Source: Aureococcus anophagefferens (taxonomy: Eukaryota; Sar; Pelagophyceae; Pelagomonadales; Pelagomonadaceae). From it: a stretch of 30,000 nucleotides of DNA. The DNA lies in the NCBI RefSeq assembly GCF_000186865.1, contig NW_008705571.1, positions 328,530 to 358,529 of the forward strand. Reading direction: 5' to 3'. Shown piece by piece: positions 18,415-25,462 of the stretch; position 1 is the first letter of the stretch, and each line of letters starts with the position of its first letter. The notes beneath the pieces were generated by a model, which saw only the letters and a program-made list of their open reading frames with translations, was not told the DNA's origin and did not search any database. The position numbers were made by a program, and so were the translations under genes.

Positions 18415-19311
18415 ATGAGAGCCCTCGCGTTGGTGCTGTGCGCCACAGGAGCAACGCCTCCCAATGATCCCAATGAACGAAGAATGAGCGCCTGGGCCGA
18501 CGCGGAGGGGGAGCGCTCCATCATCTTCGGGCACCACAAGTCGGGCCACACGCTGGGCTTCAAGCTCGCCCAAGCCTTGGCGGAAAAAGGCGGCGGCCCG
18601 GTGATCAGGCACGGCGGCCACTGGTTCGGCCAGGGCCTCGACGACGCCGCCGCGCTCGCGGCGTTTCCGCGGCTCGACGCCTACTTTTCGCACCGGTGCC
18701 TCACGTGCTTCGAGGGGTCGCTCCGCGCGACGGACCGCGTCGTCAACATCGTGCGCGACCCCTTCGCCGTCGTCGCGTCCGCCTACGCGTACCACAAGCG
18801 CGGCTCCGAGCGAGGCGGCTTCCTCTTCCAGCGCGACCTCGGCGAGCGCGGCGGCGAGCTCGCGGCGTTCGTGACGGCCGACGCGACGGCGCGCCGCGGC
18901 CTGCCCGTCGCGCTGAGCCGTGACGAGGATTGGGCCGACTACCTCGCGCGGCTCAACACCTCCGCGGGCGTCCGGGCGGCCATGGTCCGGGTCGACGCGT
19001 GGGACCTGCCCGAAATGATGGCGAGCGCGCGCGCGACGGCGCCGCGGCCGTCGTTCCACACGGTCTGCCTCGAGCGCTTCATGGGCGACCTCCCCGCCTT
19101 CCGGGACGCGGTCGCGGACGTCGCCGCGTGGCTCGGCTTCGACAAGCCCACGACCTTCGCGCGCTTCGACGGACTCCACAACGGCGGCGGCGACCACGCC
19201 ACGGGCGCCGGGGTCGTGCTTCGAAAGATCGCGCGGCGCCAGGACGCGCGCTTCTTCGACGGCGCCTTTTCGCGCGCGAGCGCGGAGCTCGGCTGCGCCG
19301 CGGCGTCGTAA
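18415..19311 (+). CDS. Sulfotransferase-like protein with signal peptide
   Basis: The frame is open upstream to 18241, but the ATG at 18415 opens a short hydrophobic leader (MRALALVLCATGATP), so 298 residues are assigned. The 5'-phosphosulfate loop is seen as IIFGHHKSGHTLGFKL (~36-51). The 3'-phosphate-binding motif is RVVNIVRDPFAVVASAYAYH (~108-127). Both are diagnostic of PAPS-dependent sulfotransferases. The leader suggests action in the secretory pathway or Golgi, for instance on glycans or a secreted product; the acceptor is unknown. The protein ends 5 nt before the stop codon of the opposite-strand UBX gene, so the two transcripts must overlap at their 3' ends. The 184-bp gap upstream carries purine-rich gaggaggagcgcg repeats and no recognised element. 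Confidence 0.78.
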   Translation: MRALALVLCATGATPPNDPNERRMSAWADAEGERSIIFGHHKSGHTLGFKLAQALAEKGGGPVIRHGGHWFGQGLDDAAALAAFPRLDAYFSHRCLTCFEGSLRATDRVVNIVRDPFAVVASAYAYHKRGSERGGFLFQRDLGERGGELAAFVTADATARRGLPVALSRDEDWADYLARLNTSAGVRAAMVRVDAWDLPEMMASARATAPRPSFHTVCLERFMGDLPAFRDAVADVAAWLGFDKPTTFARFDGLHNGGGDHATGAGVVLRKIARRQDARFFDGAFSRASAELGCAAAS

Positions 19312-19316
19312 AGACC

Positions 19317-20717
19317 CTACTTATCCACGCACTCGAGGAGCGCGCGCGCGCCGACGGCGTCGCCGAGCGGGAGCTCCGGATCGTCGAGGGCCCGCTTGTC
19401 GCCCGCGGCCTTGCGGACGGCGTAGCGGTCGAGGTCGACGCCGCAGACGTCGGCCCAGTCCAGCAGGTGCCGCGTCGTCGCGTCCGGCGCGAACCGGCGC
19501 GTCTTCGTCGCGCCGCCGGGGCACCGGAGCTTGACGGCGACGCCCGCGCCGTCGGCCTCGGGCGGCAGCGCCGCCGCGAGGTCCGCGCGGCGGCGCGCGT
19601 CGCCCTCGGCTTTCCGCTCCGCCTCCAGGGCCGCCTCTGCCGCCTCCGCGGCCTTGGCGGCCTTGGCGGCCTGCGTCGCCGCCGCCGCCGCCGCGGCCCG
19701 GCGGTCGTCGGCGACGGCCGCGGCGATCGCGCCGCGCTGCTCGCGCTCGAGGTCGAGCTCCGCCTTGGCCTTGACGACCGCGGCGAGCGCGCCCGCGTGC
19801 GCGTCCGCGTGGCGCGCGAGCCAGGCGGCGACGGCGAGGGGCGACGACACGGACGTCGGCCGGTAGACGGCCAGCGCCTCGAGTTTTCGGAAGTCGGGCG
19901 CCGCGGGCGCGGCGAGCGCGAGGAACGACGCGCGCTTCGGCAGCCCCACGGGCAGCGCCGCGGACGCGAGCGCCGCGCCGCGCGCGTAGGCCGCGTCGCT
20001 CGACGCGGCGTCGAGGACGACGACCTTCTGGTCCCGCAGCGATTGGCCGAGCGCGTCGTCGCCGAGGAGCGCGGCGACCGCGGCGGCGCCGTCGGCCGGC
20101 GCGCCGGCGACGAGGACGAACGCGCCGCGCTCGAGCGCGCGCTTCGCCGCGCGCGCGGGGCTCGCGACGGCGTCGGGCCACGCCGCCGCGACGCCGCCGT
20201 CCTCCTCGACCACCGGAATGTTCGAGCCGCCGCCGAAGCACCACCCCCAGAGCGACCGGACGATCCGGCTCGCGGCCGACGCGGCCGCCGCGAGCACGCG
20301 CGCCGGGTCGATCTGGAAGCTGAGGTAGACCTCGCCGTCCAGATCCTCCTCGAGCACCTCGGCCACCTTCATTTTTGCTCTCGGGACGAGCTCCGCGCGG
20401 TCGTCGTCGCCGTCGGCGGCCGCCCACTCGTCGCGGCTCACGGACCCGTCGCCGTCGCCGTCGAGCGAGCCCATGACCTCGCTGAGCTCCGCCTCGCTCG
20501 GCGCGTCGCCGAGCGACCGCATGGTCGCGCCGAGTTCCTCGCGGCTGATGGAACCATCATCGTTGCGATCGAGCAGGCCGAAGGCGTCGTCCTTGCTCGC
20601 GTCCTTCTTCGACCCGCCGCGACAGGTGATGCTTTGCCTCGCACGCGTGATACCGTAGCATCGCGTTGCGAGCGCGAGGACGCACCAGCGGCGCAGCATC
20701 GCTGCGGACATCACCAT
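19317..20717 (-). CDS. EF-hand / UAS / UBX protein, predicted calcium-responsive Cdc48 cofactor
   Basis: The 466-residue product (from the ATG at 20717; the frame is open to 20852) has two canonical EF-hand loops. The first is D50-x-N52-x-D54-G-S-I-S-x-x-E61 and the second D86-x-D88-x-D90-G-S-V-S-x-x-E97. A segment resembling the UAS domain of UBXD8/FAF2 follows: RSLWGWCFGGG, ALERGAFVLVAGAP, RASFLALAAP and ALAVYRPTSV. Then come an Ala/Glu-rich coiled coil and a C-terminal UBX domain (~395-466: LRCPGGATKTRRFAPDATTR ... GARALLECV). UBX domains bind Cdc48/p97. The FPR loop typical of strong binders is not evident. UBXD8 normally starts with a UBA domain, so EF-hands in its place are unusual. The first residues (MLRRWCVLALATRC) could be a signal or anchor. 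Confidence 0.75.
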   Translation of the reverse strand: MVMSAAMLRRWCVLALATRCYGITRARQSITCRGGSKKDASKDDAFGLLDRNDDGSISREELGATMRSLGDAPSEAELSEVMGSLDGDGDGSVSRDEWAAADGDDDRAELVPRAKMKVAEVLEEDLDGEVYLSFQIDPARVLAAAASAASRIVRSLWGWCFGGGSNIPVVEEDGGVAAAWPDAVASPARAAKRALERGAFVLVAGAPADGAAAVAALLGDDALGQSLRDQKVVVLDAASSDAAYARGAALASAALPVGLPKRASFLALAAPAAPDFRKLEALAVYRPTSVSSPLAVAAWLARHADAHAGALAAVVKAKAELDLEREQRGAIAAAVADDRRAAAAAAATQAAKAAKAAEAAEAALEAERKAEGDARRRADLAAALPPEADGAGVAVKLRCPGGATKTRRFAPDATTRHLLDWADVCGVDLDRYAVRKAAGDKRALDDPELPLGDAVGARALLECVDK

Positions 20718-21158
20718 GTTGCACTCGAGCTCGGCGGCGAGGCCGGCATATGTGGCTGGGTTGAATAGAATGCCGAGTTTATGTTGCTGTTGAAGTTTTT
20801 GAGTTATTGGCTCTGCGCGCAAGACGACCGTGCCGGCTTTCAGATGCAACAAGAATTTTGCAAATCGGTGGCCATGGCGCCGAGATAGAGCTTGCCAAAG
20901 GTGCCCATCACCACTGGCGGAGCCCTCTTTGCCATCGATTTTCTCGAAAGCGTATCACGCCATTCGACTCGGGATCTTAAACAACCCAGCCACATATACT
21001 CCGGCATCCACTGCCACATCCCGAGCACACCGCGCCCGCTGCGCCTGCGCCGACGCTCTCGACGCGACAGCCGGCCTCCCGTAGAGCGCGCCACCTGCGC
21101 CTGTCGGCGCCGCACTCCTTGATAAGTCGCCGACGCTCTCGACGCCCGCACGACCACC
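20718..21158. promoter_or_regulatory. Divergent promoter region between UBX gene and small-protein gene
   Basis: This 441-bp gap separates two divergent start codons. Its main feature is a pair of inverted ~37-nt arms at 20742-20777 and 20968-21005 (listed separately). The centre has moderately low GC. No TATA box or known factor site was recognised, and short open frames here look random. Confidence 0.5.
20742..21005. repeat. Imperfect inverted repeat, arms ~36-38 nt, element-sized 264 bp
   Basis: The left arm (20742-20777) begins gccggcatatgtggctgggt. The reverse complement of the right arm (20968-21005) begins gccggagtatatgtggctgg, and both end with ...ccgag. Sixteen bases in the core (atatgtggctgggttg) match exactly. 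The spacing of about 190 bp between arms fits a small MITE-like element or a symmetric bidirectional promoter. I see no clear target-site duplication. Confidence 0.7.
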
Positions 21159-21740
21159 ATGGTGCGCATCGCCGACGAGTACATCGGCTGCGCCTGCCGC
21201 GTGCAGCAGGAGAACCCGAAGCGGCAAAAGTCGGCGGAGCGCTACGAGAAGTACAAGCACGGGCGCACGCTGCGCGAGGTGCTCGACCTCGGCGCGTCGC
21301 GCGCGGACATCGCGCACGACATGGTCCGCGGCTACATCGTCGTCGAGGACCGGGAGGTCCAGAAGGCGATCCTGTCGACGGCGAACGAGTCGGAGCGGCG
21401 GCACCTGCCCGCGCACCTCCAGGGCGCGTTGCCGCCGTCGTCGGGCGACCCGCGCGGCCCGCCCGCGCGGCCCGCGCCGCGGCCCAAGTACGCGCCCGCG
21501 CCCGCGCGCGCGCCGCCGCCCAAGGCGCCGCCGCGGAAGCTCGCGCCGAACCCCTACGCGCGGCGGCCCGACGACGACGACGACCGCAAGCGGCGGCGCG
21601 ACGCGGACCTCGGCAACCTCGCGACGGACAAGAACGTGCTCCGGAACCGCGCCGTCGCCTGCAACAAGAAGCGCGCGAAGATCTTCGGCCGTACGGTCGG
21701 CAAGGGTCGCCTCCTCCCCGTCTACAACGACGACGTCTAA
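21159..21740 (+). CDS. Small basic protein with RYEKYK...LGASRADIAHD module, function unknown
   Basis: This 193-residue protein starts with MVRIADEYIGCA. It holds NPKRQKSAERYEKYKHGRTL and then EVLDLGASRADIAHDMVRGY (~20-65). I recall similar NPKRxGS..RYEKYK..TT..E...LGA motifs in diatom proteins, so this may be a stramenopile-specific module; that is memory, not a search. The middle is Pro/Ala-rich and probably disordered. A Lys/Arg-rich region (DRKRRRD, NKKRAKIFGRT) could act in nuclear targeting. The final lines (KNVLRNRAVACNKKR) are also basic. No enzymatic motif is visible. Its stop lies 2 nt from the stop of the convergent DUF829 gene. Confidence 0.7.
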   Translation: MVRIADEYIGCACRVQQENPKRQKSAERYEKYKHGRTLREVLDLGASRADIAHDMVRGYIVVEDREVQKAILSTANESERRHLPAHLQGALPPSSGDPRGPPARPAPRPKYAPAPARAPPPKAPPRKLAPNPYARRPDDDDDRKRRRDADLGNLATDKNVLRNRAVACNKKRAKIFGRTVGKGRLLPVYNDDV

Positions 21741-21742
21741 GT

Positions 21743-23215
21743 CTAGCGGCTCATGACGAAGCCCTTGCCGCCGGGGAGCTGCTGGACGTTGCCGCGGCCC
21801 TCGAAGGGGTTTTGGACGCCCGAGTTCGGGCCGAGGCCGCCGCCGCTGAGGACCGGGTGGCCGCCGCTGATGCCGCCGCCGACGGCCGTCGTGCCGCCGG
21901 GCCCCATGGACATGGTCGGCTGCGCGCTCGTGCCGTCGTAGAAGTTGATGCCGCCGCCGTCGCCGCCCTGGTCGTGGTGGTCGTGGCTCGCCTCGCCGTT
22001 GGCGTAGGTGTTCGCGCGCCGGAGGCCCAGTCGCGTGTTGGCGAAGTAGAGGGGCTTGGCCTTGGGGGGGATGTAGAAGCCGTTGAGCAGGTTGTCGAGC
22101 GACGCCGCGTAGCGCCGCGGGCGGAGCGCGAAGCCCGTGACGTGGGGCGTGTCCGAGAACTTCAAAATGCCCGTCGCGTCGTCGCGCGAATCCACGTAGG
22201 CGTCGATCTCGCCGTGGGCGATGACGGCGTCGGCCTCCGAGTAGACGACGAGGAGCGGGACCCACCGCGGGATCGCGTCGCCGCCGAGCGCGTGGCCCTG
22301 GACGGGGAACGTCGCGAGCTGCTTGGCCACCTCCGGGTGGTAGCGCGGGTGCTTGGCGTCCGGCGCCTCGTCGTTGGCCTGGCAGACCATGGCCGTCACC
22401 GCGCGGACGACCGTCGCGCGGTAGCCGTCCTCCGCCTTGGGCACCTCGGGGCACGAGTCGAGCACGACGAAGGCCCGGCCCTTCAGGGCCTCGGCGAACT
22501 GCTCGTCCCGGAAGAGGTGGTTGAGGAAGGCGTAGCCGTTGTTGCTCAACGCGTGGAAGACGACGCGGTCCGCGCCTCTGACGTAGTCCGCGACGTACTC
22601 GCGCCGCTCGTCGTAGTCGTCGCCCGGCGACGGCACGTACGTCAGGACGCCGAAGCGCCGGTCGCGCCAGTGGGACGCAAAGGCCGTCAGGAGGTCGACG
22701 CGCGCGCCGAAGTAGCCCAGCACGACGGCCTTGGCGGGCTCGTTCCGGTTGCCCGCGATCGCCGTCCGCGACGCGACGTCCGCGCCGCCGGCCGACGCCG
22801 CGAGCGCCTTCGACACGCGCGCGACGACGTCCGCGTCGCTCAGGTGCGCGTCGCGCTCCTTGGCCTGCGCGCGCTTCCGCGCGTGGAGCTCCTTCATGAG
22901 GGCCACGTTCTCGTCGTCCGGGTCCGCGCAGGGCTTGCGCCCGCCGGCCTTGGGCTTGGCCGCGCCGGCGCCGTGCTTCTCCTCGGACACGCGCAGGCTC
23001 TTGGCCGACATCCAGCCCTCGTTGGGCACCGTGATCTTGACGCGCTTGATGTCCTTGTTCTTGTGCTTGATGATCACGTGGCGGTCGACGACGACGAGCG
23101 TGCCGCAGGCGAGCTCCGTGACGACCTCGCTCGTCATGCCCTGCGTCTCGCGCACGATGGCGCCGTTCTTGGCCGTGACCTTCATCCAGACCTTTTCGGG
23201 AGCGAAGAGGCCCAT
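21743..23215 (-). CDS. SH3b-like domain fused to DUF829 (TMEM53-like) alpha/beta-hydrolase
   Basis: From the ATG at 23215 the product has 490 residues; an in-frame ATG at 23314 would add 33 low-complexity residues. Residues ~10-75 look like a bacterial-type SH3 domain (VTAKNGAIVRETQ, ACGTLVVVDRH, EGWMSAKSLR). Residues ~145-390 match DUF829: KAVVLGYFGARVDLL, VVFHALSNNGYAFLNHLF, VVLDSCP, VVYSEADAVIAHGEI and TPHVTGFALRP. S224, D329 and H358 are well placed for a hydrolase triad. Human TMEM53 acts at the nuclear envelope, but no clear membrane helix is seen here, so location is open. The last ~80 residues are Gly-rich with HDHHDQGG. The substrate is unknown. Confidence 0.78.
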   Translation of the reverse strand: MGLFAPEKVWMKVTAKNGAIVRETQGMTSEVVTELACGTLVVVDRHVIIKHKNKDIKRVKITVPNEGWMSAKSLRVSEEKHGAGAAKPKAGGRKPCADPDDENVALMKELHARKRAQAKERDAHLSDADVVARVSKALAASAGGADVASRTAIAGNRNEPAKAVVLGYFGARVDLLTAFASHWRDRRFGVLTYVPSPGDDYDERREYVADYVRGADRVVFHALSNNGYAFLNHLFRDEQFAEALKGRAFVVLDSCPEVPKAEDGYRATVVRAVTAMVCQANDEAPDAKHPRYHPEVAKQLATFPVQGHALGGDAIPRWVPLLVVYSEADAVIAHGEIDAYVDSRDDATGILKFSDTPHVTGFALRPRRYAASLDNLLNGFYIPPKAKPLYFANTRLGLRRANTYANGEASHDHHDQGGDGGGINFYDGTSAQPTMSMGPGGTTAVGGGISGGHPVLSGGGLGPNSGVQNPFEGRGNVQQLPGGKGFVMSR

Positions 23216-23427
23216 CTCGTGCTGGTGGGTGGCCTGCCGCGGACACGATGCCGCGCCTCTATCGATGGGTGGAGCCGGGGCAGCACCACGGAACTGTCGG
23301 CTATGTATCATCATTGGTTATTGCGATCGTGACGAGGAACCTCGAGTCGTGGTAGGCTGCCCTCCGTCGTCCCCGCTCCGGGGGAGGGGCCGCTCCCGGG
23401 CCCCGCCCGCACCCCGTCCGCTGCCCG

Positions 23428-23450
23428 GGGGCCGGCCCGCCGCCGGCCCC
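23428..23450 (+). promoter_or_regulatory. GC hairpin just upstream of the ATG at 23462
   Basis: The bases ggggccggc (23428-23436) and gccggcccc (23442-23450) form a perfect 9-bp stem of G-C pairs with a 5-nt loop. It ends 11 nt before the start codon. If it lies within the mRNA leader, it would be a strong obstacle to scanning ribosomes. Confidence 0.5.
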
Positions 23451-23461
23451 ACCGGCGAATC

Positions 23462-24220
23462 ATGCGTGCCATGTTCCTCGCCCTTTTGCTCCCGCTGGCT
23501 GCCTGCGACGTCTCCAGCCCCGCGGCGAACGTCACGGCGGCGCCCGCCGCGGCGACGAACGCGCCGAGCCGGGCCCCGACGGCGGCCCCCGCCGCCCTCG
23601 CGCTGCCGGCGTCGTCGTCGGGCGACGGCGACGGCGGCGGCCGCTGGTGGGTCTGGCTCGTCGTCGGCGTCGGCGTCGTGCTCCTCGCGGTCGCGTTCCC
23701 CATCGCCTTCGGCTTCGTGGGCCCGCTGCGCTGCAGCCGCGAGGACCCCCAGGCGGCGAAGCGCGCGCCCTACCTCCGGCGGCGCAACTCGCGCGGCTCG
23801 CGGTCGTCGCGGCGGTCGCGGCAGATGACGCGGCAGTCGAGCGCGGGCCAGCTCCTCGCGGAGCTCAACCCCTTCGGCTCCAGCGCGCCGCCGCCCAAGG
23901 CCCCCGTGGGCCGCGGCAGCTCGTCGAGCGAGCTCCTGCACGACCTCGAGCGCGGCCGGAGCGTGCCGCGGACGCTGTCCAAGTCCGTCATCGACATCGG
24001 CCTCTCGGGCCGGACCGTCACCGTCGACACGGGCACGCACGTCGTCACCATCTCCCCGTCCAAGGCGAGCAACAAGGTCGCGCCGAGCACCGTCTACTTC
24101 GGCAGCCCGAAGCAGCGCGCGGAGAAGAAGGAGGTCAACTGGGAGCTCGAGGACGTCTCCGACCTCGACGGCCTCAAGCTGACGCCGAAGACGCAGATCC
24201 GCGAGGCGGAGCCGGCGTGA
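23462..24220 (+). CDS. Single-pass membrane protein, function unknown
   Basis: The 252-residue product has a signal peptide (MRAMFLALLLPLAAC) and a short Ala/Pro/Thr-rich outer segment (~20-58) including NAPSRAPTAAP. A strong membrane helix follows at ~62-86 (WWVWLVVGVGVVLLAVAFPI). After it come arginines and serines (RRRNSRGSRSSRRSRQ), consistent with a cytosolic tail rich in possible phosphorylation sites. The rest of the tail is hydrophilic. A short motif, TVTVDTGTHVVTISPSKA, looks beta-rich. No enzyme or receptor family is recognised. Short outer part and P/T content recall the larger cupredoxin protein in this window but no homologous domain was seen. Confidence 0.7.
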   Translation: MRAMFLALLLPLAACDVSSPAANVTAAPAAATNAPSRAPTAAPAALALPASSSGDGDGGGRWWVWLVVGVGVVLLAVAFPIAFGFVGPLRCSREDPQAAKRAPYLRRRNSRGSRSSRRSRQMTRQSSAGQLLAELNPFGSSAPPPKAPVGRGSSSSELLHDLERGRSVPRTLSKSVIDIGLSGRTVTVDTGTHVVTISPSKASNKVAPSTVYFGSPKQRAEKKEVNWELEDVSDLDGLKLTPKTQIREAEPA

Positions 24221-24256
24221 CTCTTTTTTGCTAATTTGTGTGGATATATACCGGAG

Positions 24257-24400
24257 CTAGCACCCGTAGACCTCGAACGCTAGCACCCGTAGACCTCGAA
24301 GGAGAGCGAGGAGGCGTTAACTAGCACCCGTACACCTCGAAGGAGAGCGAGGAGGCGTCAGCACCCGTAGACCTCGAAGGAGAGCTCGTCGAAGCTCTTC
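24257..24400 (-). repeat. Array of duplicated 3' ends of the AP2 gene
   Basis: The segment ending the AP2 gene (encoding SFEVYGC and stop) is repeated downstream on the minus strand. Full or partial copies begin at 24257, 24280 and 24321, and the gene's own end begins at 24358. Spacing is 23, 41 and 37 bp. Every copy ends in a stop codon (TAG, or TGA in the gene). One copy differs from another at a synonymous Val codon. The array may supply spare 3' ends or reflect slipped replication. Confidence 0.8.
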
Positions 24401-25356
24401 TTCTTGATGTTCCTCACGCGGAGGTCGCGCGCGTACTTCTCGAGCAGCTCCCGCGTGAGCAGGGTCTTTTGCTTGGCGGGCGTGACGACGGCGCCCCGCG
24501 GGACGACGGTCTTCTTCTTGGCCTTCTTCTTCTTGGGCTCCTTGCTCGACATGTCCCAGCGGACGAACGCGGAGTCGTCGCCGATGAGCGTGTCCCAGAG
24601 GCGCTTCTTGAGGCCGAGGGCCGCGGCCTCGGCCTTGCGGTGCTTGAAGCTCACGCGGTACCTGTAGAACAGTGTCTTGGTGTGCTCGCGCACGGACACC
24701 GATGGCGACTGCCAGACCGCGCGGAACTTTTTCGCCGAGGGGTCGTACTTCGTGGTCGTCAGGCATCCGCGGATTGTGTGCCGCTTCCCGTTGAAGTCGC
24801 GCGTGAGGATGACGTGCATCGGTGTGTTTAGACGAAGCTTGGTGAGCTCTTTCATAGTTGGAAAGTTCGACTTGGCCGCGGCGACGCTCGGCATCGCGAC
24901 GCGGAGGTAGGCGTCGACGGCGAGCGCGGCCGATCGCTCGTTGGCGTAGCGACCGAGGTACTGCATTTTGCCGTCGAGGCCGCAGGCTTTTGAGAGATTT
25001 ACTTGGGCTTTCCAGGAGCTGACGAACGTGTCCCAGCTGACGCCGTAGTACTCGGAAGACATGTCCGGCTTCGGCACGAGCTTGCCGTCGATCTCCGGGT
25101 TCGTCGGGCGCTTCTTTAGCCCGACCTCTGCTATCTTGGCGTTGTACGCGCGCGCCGCCGCGTCCTCGGATTCAAAGTTCCCGATGTGGACAAGTTTTCC
25201 GTTCTTGTCGCGGTATGAAGCTTTCCAGGCTCCCTGATCCCAAACAACTCCAATATACTTCGAGGAGCATTTTCCCCCTCGGCGCTTCTTAGGCACGACG
25301 GCCGCAGCCTCGCCCGAGGTCTTCCGCTTCGCCCCGGCGCCCGCCGCCGTCGACAT
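24358..25356 (-). CDS. Double AP2/ERF-domain DNA-binding protein
   Basis: Read from the ATG at 25356 (MSTAAGAGAKRK; the frame opens 6 codons earlier) the product has 332 residues. Residues ~31-88 form an AP2 domain: SSKYIGVVWDQGAWKASYRD, then HIGNFESEDAAARAYNAK. A second, more divergent AP2 lies at ~100-160 (SSEYYGVSWDTFVSSWKAQV, YLGRYANERSAALAVDAYL). A basic N-terminus (PKKRRGGK) and SSKEPKKKKAKKKT further on suggest nuclear import. AP2 domains bind GCC-rich DNA in plants; algal and protist versions are transcription factors or homing-endonuclease relatives. No HNH motif is seen, so a regulator is favoured. The GC content is lower than in adjacent genes. The C-terminal end is duplicated downstream (see repeat array). 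Confidence 0.85.
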   Translation of the reverse strand: MSTAAGAGAKRKTSGEAAAVVPKKRRGGKCSSKYIGVVWDQGAWKASYRDKNGKLVHIGNFESEDAAARAYNAKIAEVGLKKRPTNPEIDGKLVPKPDMSSEYYGVSWDTFVSSWKAQVNLSKACGLDGKMQYLGRYANERSAALAVDAYLRVAMPSVAAAKSNFPTMKELTKLRLNTPMHVILTRDFNGKRHTIRGCLTTTKYDPSAKKFRAVWQSPSVSVREHTKTLFYRYRVSFKHRKAEAAALGLKKRLWDTLIGDDSAFVRWDMSSKEPKKKKAKKKTVVPRGAVVTPAKQKTLLTRELLEKYARDLRVRNIKKKSFDELSFEVYGC

Positions 25357-25437
25357 GACGGTACAACAGCACACAGCTGCTGCCCCTACTACAGCTCGCG
25401 ACGAGGCAGCGTGCGTTCAACGAATTTGCTTTGACCA

Positions 25438-25459
25438 AAGGTGCAGCCAAGGTGCAGCC
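25438..25459. repeat. 11-bp tandem duplication directly before the ATG at 25463
   Basis: The unit aaggtgcagcc occurs twice without a gap (25438-25448 and 25449-25459), 3 nt before the start codon. It lies within the 106-bp divergent promoter shared with the AP2 gene. It may only be a slippage product. Confidence 0.6.
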
Positions 25460-25462
25460 ACG

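Noticed and set aside
20955..23246. 763-residue minus-strand frame covering the small-protein and DUF829 genes
   Set aside because: Arg-rich shadow; the DUF829 and SH3b patterns are in the other minus frame.
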